Assembly: GCA_022821965.1 (NCBI GenBank)
Contig: JAJECN010000011.1
Location: forward strand, 45,232 to 109,231
Direction: 5' to 3'
From: Candidatus Poribacteria bacterium
Lineage (GTDB): Bacteria; Poribacteria; WGA-4E; WGA-3G
DNA length: 64,000 nucleotides
The position numbers and the translations under genes were made by a program. Shown piece after piece: positions 8,845 to 18,530 of this stretch. The notes under the pieces were generated by a model, which ran no database searches, was not told the DNA's origin, and saw only the letters and a program-made list of their open reading frames with translations. Positions within the stretch are counted from its first letter, which is position 1. Every line of letters starts with the position of its first letter.

Positions 8845-10692
8845 TTATTGCATCTGGACCATTTGACCCATCATCGTTATCATTTGTATAAACTGTTTGA
8901 AATCACCGAGATCAATGAACAGTTTCGCACCAATGCTATTGCCCCGTCTTTTGGCGGAAAGACCGATACTGTAGTTTTCCGGTAGATTCATGAAGAGTCC
9001 GGCAATAATTTGCATTCCCGCATTGTCCGGGTCCATTCTCCCAAGTATCGGCGCAGAATTTTTAGCAGCGATAGTTGGGGAGACCGCAACGAAAATGTTG
9101 TTATCAGTCCCCAAGTTCTCAACGAGTTTCTGATAACTCGGATGATCAGAAAACCTTTCTTCGTTTCCGACTCTTCTATCAAGTGCCATTTGAATTGATT
9201 CTGGACCCGTACCCGCTGAGAAAAGCAGTTGTCCGTCAGTAAACGCATAAGACCAGTGCCATTCGGTCGGGATTAAACCAGAAATCTCTTCCGGCAACTC
9301 GGCTGGAAGTGCCTCTTTGAGACTGGGAAAGAGAAAGACGTAACTTTTAATCTCAACGCGGTTATGCATTATCGATTTACCCACATGAATGCCTTGGGTG
9401 TTGAGTTGTTCCAGAAATACCTCATCCATATAAACTCTGGCAGCCTCTTCATCTTTCAGTTCATAAATGAACAGATAATCCGGTGAAATGTTATCCCCAA
9501 AAGTGGCAGAAACACTGCATTGATTCACGAGAGATTCATGAAAATCTTTCACCTGTTCGAGGAGTAAATCCTGTCGCGCCTGTTTCTCTGGAGTTTCGTT
9601 TGGTAAAATAGGTAACCAGAGCCGACTCAGCTCACTCAGCAACCGTGGACAACCTTGAACGGCACCATTCGTAGCTGCACGATTTGGTAACTCATCCAGG
9701 AAACCCAATTCATTAGACCTCTCTTCCAGGAGTTCCAAAAATTCACTACCGCTTCCGAATTTCAGGAACGGCTTGATTTGAAGATTGGTTCCGTCTATTT
9801 CAATTCTCGTGCTTACAGCCAGCAACTGCTCAATGAATTCTACTTGCTCTACGGACATCTCATCGAGGTAGGATCCAACTATCTTGGATGCTTCGTCTCC
9901 CTCCTTGAGGGTGTCCGTGATTGATTCCAATTCTTCCCCAAGCGGACGATCAAGGGTGGCAGCAAGGGTGGCAATATCAAAGCAGACTCCCACCTGATCG
10001 TCCTCTGCCAAAATATCGGCAAAGAAAGTGCTGTAGTTTGGGTTCTGTGTGATAGCCTGCCGCGCCCCATTATAGGTATCAATAACGTTTTCACAAGCCC
10101 CAGCAGGTATTGAAAAAACGAGGGTATCCTCTAAAATAGCAAAACTTTGGTTCCCTTTGGTGGTGTTCCAATAGGTTACACCTTTATATTCCCTGGGTGT
10201 GCTTCCTTCCGCTTCAAGCACCCGTTTCATTACTCCAGGATCTGTCAGACGCATGAGTGCGGAGAGATGCAGTGGCTGCAAACTGGTAATAAAAATTGCG
10301 AAGTCTTGATTTAAATCCAATCCGATTTTTTCAAAATCGGTTAAACCTTCAAATTTATCCACGAAAATATCCGTCAAAAGTTCCGCCGGGAAGATATGCG
10401 CCAAGGCTTTCGCCGGTATTTCGAGTGCTTCGGATCCAGGGGAAAGTTCAGTTATCAGTACGTTAATCCTATTATCTGCTTCCAGTATGTTGGGGCAATA
10501 GACAACACCCAAAGTCTCTTTCGGAATTAGGTTCAGAATATTGCTGTTTGGAACAATTCGTGTATTTTCAGATTTTTGTAGAGGCGTATCTGTGGGTGTC
10601 TGTTCCGATTCTGCTACATTAAAACCGGCAAATAGAAACGTTGTCAGAAGCACAAACGCGATGAAGGATGAGTGTAAACATTGCTTTTTCAT
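8845..10692 (-). CDS. Large secreted protein of unknown function
   Basis: This 615-residue protein starts with a classical signal peptide (hydrophobic to about residue 25) and then a mostly alpha/beta sequence rich in Phe, Leu and Glu with no transmembrane helix. It resembles the DUF3352-like proteins of planctomycetes and related phyla in general pattern (for example the FVDKFEGLTDFEKIGLDLNQ stretch), but the match is by eye and weak. The start has AAGGAG 6 bp upstream. It lies 55 bp after the stop of the sigma-BNR gene at 10748-13777 and has no promoter element in between, so it probably shares that transcript. It may be a target or partner of that sigma system. No catalytic motif was seen. 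Confidence 0.7.
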   Translation of the reverse strand: MKKQCLHSSFIAFVLLTTFLFAGFNVAESEQTPTDTPLQKSENTRIVPNSNILNLIPKETLGVVYCPNILEADNRINVLITELSPGSEALEIPAKALAHIFPAELLTDIFVDKFEGLTDFEKIGLDLNQDFAIFITSLQPLHLSALMRLTDPGVMKRVLEAEGSTPREYKGVTYWNTTKGNQSFAILEDTLVFSIPAGACENVIDTYNGARQAITQNPNYSTFFADILAEDDQVGVCFDIATLAATLDRPLGEELESITDTLKEGDEASKIVGSYLDEMSVEQVEFIEQLLAVSTRIEIDGTNLQIKPFLKFGSGSEFLELLEERSNELGFLDELPNRAATNGAVQGCPRLLSELSRLWLPILPNETPEKQARQDLLLEQVKDFHESLVNQCSVSATFGDNISPDYLFIYELKDEEAARVYMDEVFLEQLNTQGIHVGKSIMHNRVEIKSYVFLFPSLKEALPAELPEEISGLIPTEWHWSYAFTDGQLLFSAGTGPESIQMALDRRVGNEERFSDHPSYQKLVENLGTDNNIFVAVSPTIAAKNSAPILGRMDPDNAGMQIIAGLFMNLPENYSIGLSAKRRGNSIGAKLFIDLGDFKQFIQMITMMGQMVQMQ

Positions 10693-10747
10693 TGTTTTCT
10701 CCTTAGGAGGGTGAGGTTTGTAAATACATCCACTTCATGTTTGGATG

Positions 10748-13700
10748 TTAATTTTGAGTTAATGAATCATTTTCTGTTTCAAGTGAGACGTGAAACATCC
10801 CACGCTGTTCAGTGGCTATATAAAGTTTATTGTCATTGACCACAATATCACAGATGCTATCAGGAATCTCCGGCGAGATTTTTTCCCACCTGTTTCGACT
10901 GTTCAACTGATAGCCCCCAGCCTTACCAGCACCATAAACCTTCGCGCCCGCCACAGCCAAGCGATCTATGACGATGTGCGTCCCGACTTTATCGGTTATC
11001 GCACGCCAATTCTCCCCTGTTTGTGATGCCAAAACACCTGCGTCCGTGGCGACATAGATTGTTGAATCGGCAAAGACTATCTCGTTGAAACGTGTAAAAC
11101 GGAGCGGCAAATTCGGAGTCAGGTTTCTCCATGTGTCTCCACCATCGAGTGATCGAAAAAGATGACCGTCGCGTTTTCCTACGTAGACCGTCTCCCCGGA
11201 AACCGCTAATTGGAATCCCCTGTCGAATTCATCATCAGGTTGTTCACTTGCATCTATTAGTCCCGTGTTCACCCATTCCGGGTCACCCGACTTCCATTTG
11301 AAAAGTCTCCGTTTATATTCAAGATAAAATGTGTTCCCACTGACAGCAAATCCACCAGCCTCTACCAATTCCAGTTCTTCCATTTCCTCTTGTAGTGCTT
11401 CAAGGAGATCGCTGAACATACCAGCTACCTTACCTGCTTTTTCGCTGGCATTGGCGGCATCATTTGCCATAACGTCTTCATACGCTTCCTCCAGCTCGGC
11501 TTCTCGCACATTTTTGGAAACATCTTTTCCCAAAACGGGCATGCCTGCAATTGAAGTTAGTGTGTTGCCGTCAACAGACATACGGAAAACGCGCAGTTTG
11601 CTTTTTTCCGGTGTAACAATGTAAAACACACCATCGGCAACCGTTAACTTTGGATGGTGGACTCGATCTGTGCGGTTTCTCTTCTCTATCGGTTCAAGGG
11701 CAGAGACACTAAAATCAACAAAAACACGTTTCCAAGACTCCCCATCGTCAAACGATTTGACAACAGTTGTGCCGGTATTGGCGTAGAGACCATTTTTAAA
11801 TCCCACTAAATCCAGTATTCTGGTCCCCACCATATTTGCCATAAAGCGATGCCATGACGCGCCACCATCAATTGAACGTGTAGCACCAAGAGGTCCCACC
11901 CTAAAAAAAGTATTTTCGTTTACCGCTGCAGCGGGAAATATACCCAATGTCATTGTATTCTCATTAAAGGCGAGCTCTGTCCACGTTTGTCCGCGGTCGG
12001 TTGAACGAAATCCACCCATCCCAAGCACCAAGAGGGTATCACCGACAGCCACGACTCTGATACTCAGTGATATTATTCTGGTAATAGATCTGTTTGTGGG
12101 CGTTATCTCAGTCCACGAATCTCCCAAATCAGTTGAGTGGAAAATCTCGTATGCCCCTTTATTGTTGATGAACATTTGCCCCAACATCTGTCCTATTGCC
12201 ACGGGATCAATTTCCTCATTGCATTCATAAAGATCCAGTCCTGTCCCTATATAGAGATTGTTTCCAGAAACCGCCAAGGACTGAACGGATTTGGTAGTCT
12301 CTACCGATAACTTTTCCCAAACGCCTGAGCTTAGGCGATAGAGACCTCGATTCGTGCCAACAAATACAGTATCTTCAAGCGCAGTCAGTGCGAACATTTT
12401 TCCATCCAATGTCCCATCAGTTAGAGAAGTCCACTGCTTACCGGTATCCGTGGACCTGAAAACCCCTTTCTCCCGAAGCCCAAGATACAATGCCTTATCC
12501 GTCACCACTAAACCGACAGCAGATCCCTTCGGACGCATACCAAGCGACTGCCATGTTTCGCCTCTATCGGTCGAGGCAAATACCTTATCAATGGAAACAA
12601 GATAGAGGACATCACCTCGCTCTGCCATCGGTATCAGGCCAGAGGGTTCGGAATTTGGTGGATCGGTAATCGGAAGGGTGGTGTTGACAAGCGTCCATGC
12701 CTGAGCCTCTGGACTCAACCTATAGATACCAATGGATGAGGCAGCATAGACATCTCCGCTGGAACTTGCCAGCAAACCCGATATCGCACCGCCTTCCGGT
12801 CCACTTGCTTGTATCCACTGTTGCTCCGCTGACGGTCGCGTCTCTTCTTCTATCTGTGCTGCACCAAGTGCAACAGGTTCCGAAAGTTGTGCACCAGCGC
12901 CGACATTCTTGCCAATGGTATCAAAACGCCCCGCTTGGTTCCGTAAATCGGGCTTTGCCTGCGTGTCAAGGACGATGGGCGCGTCAATAATTTCAATGGT
13001 GGTTTCCGATTGTGCGTCTACGTTGTAGGGTTTCTGAAAGCGGGCAAGGTATTGAGAGCCTACTCCCATTATGAGAAAAATAACAATGGCTGTTGCTGCA
13101 GAAAGTGCCCACGGCATTAACGGCTTACCACCAGACGGTGCAGTAGGCTTCATACGTGAAACCTCTCGCATGATGTTCTCCGTTAGATGCGGTGTGATTT
13201 TGAAATTTTCCAACGCCTCTCTTATGAGTGGCTCCTCTTTCCGTAAACGCTGCCGAGCACGCTGAAGACGACTCTTAATCGTATTTACTGATACACCTAA
13301 AAACTCACCGATTTCTGCAGCCGACATTTCGCTGAAATAATGTAGAGTCATCACCGTGCGTTCACTCTCTTGGAGTTTCGCAAGCAATTTTTTCACGACT
13401 TCACGCTGCACTTCCGCCGCTGTTCGCTCGTTTTCCTCAACAACATATCCTGAATAGGTCGATTTTTCTAACTGTGCAACACTCGTTTCCTCTAATGACT
13501 GCATCCGTAAACGCTTTTTACGGAGCCATGTACTACAGTTATTCGCCGCTATAACATAAAGCCAACCCGCAAAACGTTGCGGTTTCTTTAACGTCGCCAG
13601 TCTCTGATACGCTTTCAGGAACGTATCTTGGGTAATCTCCTCAGCGGTGTGGAAATCACCAAGTTTCCGCCACACAAGTGCGTGAACGGGCTTTTCATAT

Positions 13701-13777
13701 TTTTTCACAAGCTCGCTGAAAGCATTATCATCACCATCAAGAATCTGCTGAATGAGTTGAACATCACTGTTTTTCAT
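10748..13777 (-). CDS. Membrane-tethered ECF sigma factor fused to BNR/Asp-box propeller (second copy)
   Basis: The start is placed at ATG 13777 (MKNSDVQLIQ), giving 1009 residues; a longer frame from 13873 would run into the promoter element and has no paralog support. The ribosome site (AAGGA) is rather far, 11 bp upstream. Sigma2 and sigma4 occupy about residues 10-180, the transmembrane segment lies at about 220-240, and the linker reads RFQKPYNV. The outer part holds about eight Asp-box blades (STDRGETW, STDTGKQW, SIDGGASW, SFDDGESW, SLDGGDTW and others). A helical insertion (about residues 755-815, rich in Glu and Ala) interrupts the propeller. The layout matches the sister at 5389-8400 but the outer domains differ a lot, suggesting different ligands. 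Confidence 0.9.
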   Translation of the reverse strand: MKNSDVQLIQQILDGDDNAFSELVKKYEKPVHALVWRKLGDFHTAEEITQDTFLKAYQRLATLKKPQRFAGWLYVIAANNCSTWLRKKRLRMQSLEETSVAQLEKSTYSGYVVEENERTAAEVQREVVKKLLAKLQESERTVMTLHYFSEMSAAEIGEFLGVSVNTIKSRLQRARQRLRKEEPLIREALENFKITPHLTENIMREVSRMKPTAPSGGKPLMPWALSAATAIVIFLIMGVGSQYLARFQKPYNVDAQSETTIEIIDAPIVLDTQAKPDLRNQAGRFDTIGKNVGAGAQLSEPVALGAAQIEEETRPSAEQQWIQASGPEGGAISGLLASSSGDVYAASSIGIYRLSPEAQAWTLVNTTLPITDPPNSEPSGLIPMAERGDVLYLVSIDKVFASTDRGETWQSLGMRPKGSAVGLVVTDKALYLGLREKGVFRSTDTGKQWTSLTDGTLDGKMFALTALEDTVFVGTNRGLYRLSSGVWEKLSVETTKSVQSLAVSGNNLYIGTGLDLYECNEEIDPVAIGQMLGQMFINNKGAYEIFHSTDLGDSWTEITPTNRSITRIISLSIRVVAVGDTLLVLGMGGFRSTDRGQTWTELAFNENTMTLGIFPAAAVNENTFFRVGPLGATRSIDGGASWHRFMANMVGTRILDLVGFKNGLYANTGTTVVKSFDDGESWKRVFVDFSVSALEPIEKRNRTDRVHHPKLTVADGVFYIVTPEKSKLRVFRMSVDGNTLTSIAGMPVLGKDVSKNVREAELEEAYEDVMANDAANASEKAGKVAGMFSDLLEALQEEMEELELVEAGGFAVSGNTFYLEYKRRLFKWKSGDPEWVNTGLIDASEQPDDEFDRGFQLAVSGETVYVGKRDGHLFRSLDGGDTWRNLTPNLPLRFTRFNEIVFADSTIYVATDAGVLASQTGENWRAITDKVGTHIVIDRLAVAGAKVYGAGKAGGYQLNSRNRWEKISPEIPDSICDIVVNDNKLYIATEQRGMFHVSLETENDSLTQN

Positions 13778-13879
13778 TTTTTTAATTTTCCTTGCGGTTC
13801 GTTCAGGCAGGTATGGTGAAATTGCTCGACACCGTATATAGACCTGCCACTTCGTTCCAAGAATTCCCTTCAATCACTT

Positions 13880-13924
13880 TATAGTGACGCTACTTAGAGA
13901 TGAAAAGGGTGCATAACTTTGCAA
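13880..13924 (-). promoter_or_regulatory. ECF-type promoter element, copy E
   Basis: Minus strand: AAAGTTAT, GCACCC (13912-13907), 17 bp, CGTCAC (13889-13884), TATA. The -10-like block is 107 bp from the sigma-BNR start at 13777. Confidence 0.7.
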
Positions 13925-13987
13925 GCATATTATACCATAAACAAAATGCGAATTGACAAACGAGGTATAATTCTGACCCAACTGCCC

Positions 13988-14032
13988 TATAGTGACGCTG
14001 TTTAGAAATAAAAAGGGTGCATAATTCCGAGA
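13988..14032 (-). promoter_or_regulatory. ECF-type promoter element, copy F (tandem with E)
   Basis: Minus strand: CGGAATTAT, GCACCC (14020-14015), 17 bp, CGTCAC (13997-13992), TATA. It is 108 bp upstream of copy E, close to the 114 bp between copies C and D, with no gene between. Confidence 0.7.
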
Positions 14033-14155
14033 AAATGGATAAAGGAATCCTTAAATAATATAGGATGGACGGAAAGGTTTGTTCTTTGGTGAGATTGAGG
14101 AAGAAAAAACAACGGAATGGGAAAACCGAGAATTGGACAGATTAATAATGTGCTT

Positions 14156-14225
14156 GTAGCATAAAATTTTAGTTTGTGCTACCCCAACCCCTTTCAGAAA
14201 AGTTGGCTTATGATATTTACTTTCA
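14156..14225. repeat. Partial MITE-like repeat with GTAGCATAAA / TTTGTGCTAC arms
   Basis: Inverted arms at 14156-14165 and about 14173-14182 are followed by TCAGAAATAGTATT, one base different from the right end of the element at 8628-8746. A left terminal repeat is not visible, so it looks like a decayed copy. It fills much of the gap between the sigma gene at 14235 and promoter copy F. Confidence 0.4.
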
Positions 14226-14234
14226 GAAATAGTA

Positions 14235-15563
14235 TTATTCAGTGCCTATAGAGATTTTCGCGAGAAAAGAATTGACCTTTTCTTCCCCACTGAACGAATT
14301 ACCGGTAGCACCTAACTTAAAGCGTGTGCCTTCGTCAAAAAGGTGCGTGATCCTCCCTGCTTTACCGGGGATGATCCCTGATGCTGAGGTGAGTACAACT
14401 TCAGGCATACCGTCCGTGGAAAATTCGCTGTCGCTCGCGAACAGAATGAACGCGCCAGCAGCCTCTGCACTCCCAATCCAGAGATCAATCGTGAGTACGC
14501 CGCCATCTTTAAACGCTGTCGCGTCGATTTCAACGACAGTATAATCTTGAGTACCCGCCACCGGTGTTCGCAAAATGCTCAAGACATTCTGTGAAGGTTC
14601 TTCATCGTTGAGGACAACCTTCTTTGCTTGTGCTGAAAGAAACCTCGGCACATATTCTGGTTGATCTGTGTTCGGGGCAAGTCCACCGCCTTTACTGGGG
14701 ATTTCCGTAGACTTCCCCAGTTGCGTCCGCACATCCGGTTTCAACGTAAGATCCAGGACAATGGGTGTATCGATGAGTTCTATCGTCATCTCCGATGGCG
14801 CATCAAAATTGTAAGGCTGTTGGAAACGTGTTAAGTACTGATTGCTGGCTCCAAACGCCATCACAACGAGGACAAGAGTCGAAGCAGCAATCGCCCACGG
14901 CACAAACGGTTTACCAAAAGAAGGCGGTGTAGGTGTGATACGGGAAATCTCTTGCATGATATTTTCGGTGAGATTCGCCCTAATTTGGAAACCTTCCAGT
15001 GCCTCTCGGATCATCGGTTCCGCTTTCTTTAAGCGAAGTCGTGCGCGACGGAGCCGACTTTTAACAGTACTCGCCGACACACCCAAAAACCTGCTAATCT
15101 CTTCACACGTCATTTCTCCGAAGTAGTGAAGCGTGACGACGGTGCGTTCACTTTCCCGCAGTCGGGCAAGCAATCTTTGGACGATGTCGCGTTGCGCATC
15201 AGTCGCAGCTCTCTCCTGCTCCTCAGCGATATACTGAGAGTACGTCATCTTTTCTATCAAGTTGGCATCTGTGTCTTCAAGCGATTGTGTCTGCCTTCGT
15301 TTCTTTCTCAGCCACGCGTGGCATTGACGCGCAGCAATTCTATAAAGCCACCCAGCAAAACGATGCGGATCCTTTAGCGTCGCCAATTTCTTATAGACTT
15401 GCAAAAAGGTGTCCTGTGTAACCTCTTCAGCGACATGGAAATCGCCTATCTTCCGCCACGCAAGCGCGTGGACATGCTTTTGGTATTTTCTCACCAACGT
15501 AGCAAAAGCGTTTTCATCGCCTGTGAGACTGTCTTGAATCAGTTCAGCATCGTCATTCTTCAT
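14235..15563 (-). CDS. Membrane-tethered ECF sigma factor with a small C-terminal domain shared with selenoproteins
   Basis: This 442-residue sigma factor has the same chassis as its neighbours: sigma2 (about 10-90), sigma4 (about 125-180, EEISRFLGVSASTVKSRLRR), one transmembrane segment (about 220-240) and the conserved linker RFQQPYNF. In place of a propeller it ends in a domain of about 110 residues (about 325-442) containing DYTVVEIDATAFKDGG, GSAEAAGAF and FKLGATG. The same domain ends the two putative selenoproteins at 15654-17339 and 20862-22406. GGAGGT sits 5 bp before the start. It begins 90 bp after the stop of the first selenoprotein gene, and no promoter element was found in that gap. 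It is therefore probably transcribed from copy G together with the PD40 and selenoprotein genes. Confidence 0.9.
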   Translation of the reverse strand: MKNDDAELIQDSLTGDENAFATLVRKYQKHVHALAWRKIGDFHVAEEVTQDTFLQVYKKLATLKDPHRFAGWLYRIAARQCHAWLRKKRRQTQSLEDTDANLIEKMTYSQYIAEEQERAATDAQRDIVQRLLARLRESERTVVTLHYFGEMTCEEISRFLGVSASTVKSRLRRARLRLKKAEPMIREALEGFQIRANLTENIMQEISRITPTPPSFGKPFVPWAIAASTLVLVVMAFGASNQYLTRFQQPYNFDAPSEMTIELIDTPIVLDLTLKPDVRTQLGKSTEIPSKGGGLAPNTDQPEYVPRFLSAQAKKVVLNDEEPSQNVLSILRTPVAGTQDYTVVEIDATAFKDGGVLTIDLWIGSAEAAGAFILFASDSEFSTDGMPEVVLTSASGIIPGKAGRITHLFDEGTRFKLGATGNSFSGEEKVNSFLAKISIGTE

Positions 15564-15653
15564 CCGTTACCTCCAAAGCCGGATAACTTCATTATACATC
15601 GCGACGGCATCTTTTGCCAGTGCGCTCTTTAAGTGTGTCAGCAGAAGATGATG

Positions 15654-17339
15654 TTAGTGTTTATCCTCTTCTTCGGGGATGGGGGTTACAAAAATTGTAG
15701 CGTGAAAGGCGTTGATACTCCCTTCCTCACTGAACCAACTGCCAGTACCGCCCAACTTGAAAACTTTCCCTTGGTCGAAACGATACTTGATTGTTCCCTT
15801 TTTACCGGGGAGAATATCCCATGCAGAGGCGAGCGCGCTGTGAGGCGTACCCCGTGTAGGAAGTTCAGTGTCACCATCATAGAGGTCGAACGAGCCCTTG
15901 GAGTCAGCACTCCCTACCAAGATGTTAATAATAAGTAGCCCCTCGCCCTTAAACGCTGTCGTATCAATTTCAATGACAGTATAATCTTGGTATCCTGATT
16001 TTGGTGTCCGAAAAATGTTGAGAACTTCCCGCTTAGGTTTTTTACTCGTGAGTATGACTTTCAAATCCTTTGAAATAGCAGCATCTAATTCAGAAAGAGA
16101 CTCCGAATCAGGTTCCGGTGAAGTTTTCGAGGTATCCTCGCCGAATCCAGGGCGTTTTCCTGCTAAGGACTCCTGGAGAAACGTCAAGTAAAGTCTCGGT
16201 GTGTTTCCACCAGCAAAAAGAAGTTCATTGACAGGTTGCCTACCCATCAATTCAAACGTCGGCGATATAACCAAACAATCTACGGGCGAACCTTTCTTCC
16301 AACTCTTTATGATGGCTTGCGCTAAAGCATGCGTCGTATCAAATGTCTTAGATTCGCGCTCGCGTCTCTTAGCAATCGGTTCCCGCAGACTTGGGACGCG
16401 CCCTAATTCGGAATTGGGGACCCAAGTGTTGATGAAATTTTCGTTCAAGTATTTTATAATTCGGTCACTTGAGAGGACACCTGCCCTCAATGATTTGCCA
16501 CTCCCTCAGCACGCCTCGTCGGCGAGCGGTCCATCAATGGAGATAACGTGAATTGGCTTTTCTTGTGCTGGTGCCATCTCCAATGCCTCCTCCAACGATA
16601 CCCAGTTGATCTGCTGCGATTTGTAAAAACGCAGTATTAAGGCACGTTCAGCTGCTGCTTGGGTAATAGATTCCGCAAACTTGATATCCGATACACCTTC
16701 TGGTGCCTTAGTACGGAGTTCCATTTGCGGACAAAAACCGACATCTATAGCTCCAGTACTGTTTCGTCCGACGTCAAAATTCAGTACACCTTCAGGAACA
16801 TACATCTTGAAGAAAGCAATCTCCTCTCTAATTCGATCAATAACAAGATGTCCTGTAAACTGAGACGGGGTGAACCGACCATCGTTTAAGACGAATTCTG
16901 CATGGATGCGGAATACAATCTCAGCAACTTCATCATTGTAGGCGCGCAGACATGCCCATAGTCCACGGGAATCTCCCACATTGATGTCCAGGTCCAGCCG
17001 CGGATTGGGGTTCAGTTGTCTCAGTAATTCCAGCGCACCCTCTTCCTCAATCTGCCAGAGATCGCCGACAGAAACCGCTTTGGAGGGCAGAAAAGCACGA
17101 AAAACCGATGTTGGATACCGTTTCTCCGGTTCAGCAACCCGCAAATTTGCCAATTCATCCCATTCCACATGGTAATTGTATTGTGTATATTCAATTGGGG
17201 CAATAAAGCCTTCCACTAACACTTCTGATGCCCCATCAAGACTAAGTGTAATTTTCTTGTTAGCTGCCGAATGGTCATCGGCATTCAGCTGTCCATTCAT
17301 TATTACCAGTATCAAAAAACTAATCGTTAAAGTCTTCAT
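15654..17339 (-). CDS. Putative secreted selenoprotein with Cys-Sec thioredoxin-like domain (in-frame UGA)
   Basis: Read as one frame with UGA at 16508-16506 as selenocysteine 278, this gives 561 residues. A signal peptide (about 1-20) is followed by an N-terminal domain without recognised family (to about 240). A thioredoxin-like domain spans about 255-390: the beta strand PIHVISIDG, the Cys-Sec pair at 277-278, then LSSDRIIKYLNENFINTWV, which matches the usual LSDPEVxxLLNExFV helix and strand of thioredoxin_7 proteins. A C-terminal domain (about 445-555) is shared with the sigma factor just downstream. Frame and homology continue across the UGA, and a second gene at 20862-22406 has the same arrangement. 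A SECIS-like hairpin follows the UGA. AAGGAG lies before the start. PD40 gene upstream by 32 bp. Without Sec insertion, two separate frames would be predicted, the second from TTG 16490. Confidence 0.8.
16469..16490 (-). promoter_or_regulatory. SECIS-like hairpin for selenoprotein 1
   Basis: Minus-strand RNA: 7-bp stem (TTGAGGG with CCTCTCAA, one G-U) closing an 8-base loop CAGGTGTC. The GGT of the loop is at bases 25-27 after the UGA. Bacterial SECIS elements lie just 3' of the UGA inside the coding region and present a G-U in the apical loop to SelB; this fits. Confidence 0.7.
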
Positions 17340-17371
17340 TTTTGAAATCTCCTTATACTTTAATAATTATC

Positions 17372-18409
17372 TTAATCGGTTTTGATTTTTCCCCACATCG
17401 TCCTTAACAATTGCACCGAAGGTGAAACGCTTAATGTTGGGTCAAACCAATCCGGGCTCGAATTCCTCCCGTCGTGCGTCAGTCGCATTGGGTTATGGTC
17501 GTTCAAATTCGTTTTGAAGAGTTGCGAAGACTCCCAAGCGTAGTAAATCAGTTTATTGCCATCTGGGGACCAGGTGGGGTCAGAGGAAGCTTCGTCAGTA
17601 ATCTGATGAAGTCCTGTGCCATTGCTGTTCACGGTGTAAATTGTCCCCTTTTTAATCCGAAGAAAGCCCTGTCCGTCAAATGCAGCACCGTCGAGTTTCG
17701 CAAAGGCGATTTTGTCGCCTTGTGGAGACCAACTCGGATCAAATATCCACGGCATCTCTTTTGAGATGAGCGTTTTTTGGGAGCGTTTCCTCAAGTTGTA
17801 AATACCCAGTAGCGTACTTTTGCGACCACCCACCACAAAGGCTATTTCGTGCCCATCAGGAGACCAACTCGGACCAAATCCATCCGTCAATTTCTCAACG
17901 GAGTCTCCATTTAGTGTTGCCGTGCAAAGCGTAAGATCCGCATAAGGGACAAATCGTAATCCTGCTTGTAACTTTGCCTTTTCTGGATCTCCTTGTGCAT
18001 AGGCGATGCGTTTGCCATCGGGCGACCAGGCAGGATCCATTCTATATTTGCTGTTTTTGAGTACTTTCCGGACGTTTGCGCCATCGGCGTCCATAAGATA
18101 CAAATCGAAGATCCCGTCTCGATCTGAACTGAACAAGATATACTTCCCATTTGGCGACCACACCGGCACGTAATCGGCTGCACGGTGTTGGGTGAGATTG
18201 ACCTGATCGCTTCCATCGGGATTCATAATATAGATTTCAGGGTTGCCGTCCCGCTTCGACATAAACACGATTTTCGCTGTCTCTGGAGCCTTTGCCCACA
18301 CAGCAGTACTACTGCTGAACACAAGTAACACGGTGACAGCGTAACTTAATATCGTAAACTTGGTATAACCCCGCTCCATTGAACAAAGAAAAACAGACTT
18401 GCGCATCAT
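17372..18409 (-). CDS. Secreted TolB-like PD40 beta-propeller with WGKIK tail
   Basis: The 345-residue protein has a hydrophobic export segment at about residues 17-37 and then about six PD40 blades with the repeated signature WSPDGKxIxFxSDRDG ([34 protein letters not shown] and others), as in TolB. It lacks the N-terminal TolB domain, so it is not a full TolB. The last residues, [12 protein letters not shown], are a form of the C-terminal tail found on eight other secreted proteins here. Two ATG codons stand side by side at the start (18409 and 18406) behind GGGAG. Promoter copy G lies about 128 bp upstream. It is probably the first gene of an operon with the selenoprotein and the 442-residue sigma factor. 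Confidence 0.8.
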   Translation of the reverse strand: MMRKSVFLCSMERGYTKFTILSYAVTVLLVFSSSTAVWAKAPETAKIVFMSKRDGNPEIYIMNPDGSDQVNLTQHRAADYVPVWSPNGKYILFSSDRDGIFDLYLMDADGANVRKVLKNSKYRMDPAWSPDGKRIAYAQGDPEKAKLQAGLRFVPYADLTLCTATLNGDSVEKLTDGFGPSWSPDGHEIAFVVGGRKSTLLGIYNLRKRSQKTLISKEMPWIFDPSWSPQGDKIAFAKLDGAAFDGQGFLRIKKGTIYTVNSNGTGLHQITDEASSDPTWSPDGNKLIYYAWESSQLFKTNLNDHNPMRLTHDGRNSSPDWFDPTLSVSPSVQLLRTMWGKIKTD

Positions 18410-18530
18410 AGGATGCTCCCGATTATAGATAAATTTTGATCTTTTATTTTCCCTATACTGAATTATAGGAGATATTTTACGTAAACATCCTCTCTACAGA
18501 GGGTTCTGTTCGCGTAGATTCTGACCTTAA

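Noticed and set aside
13778..13873. Longer start (13873) for the second sigma-BNR gene
   Set aside because: The extra 32 residues match no paralog and the frame would reach to the edge of promoter copy E.
16490..16506. Treat the UGA in the first thioredoxin-like gene as a true stop with a second gene from TTG 16490
   Set aside because: The frame is the same on both sides, the Cys-UGA pair falls at the thioredoxin active site, and the paralog shows the same layout with a matching hairpin.
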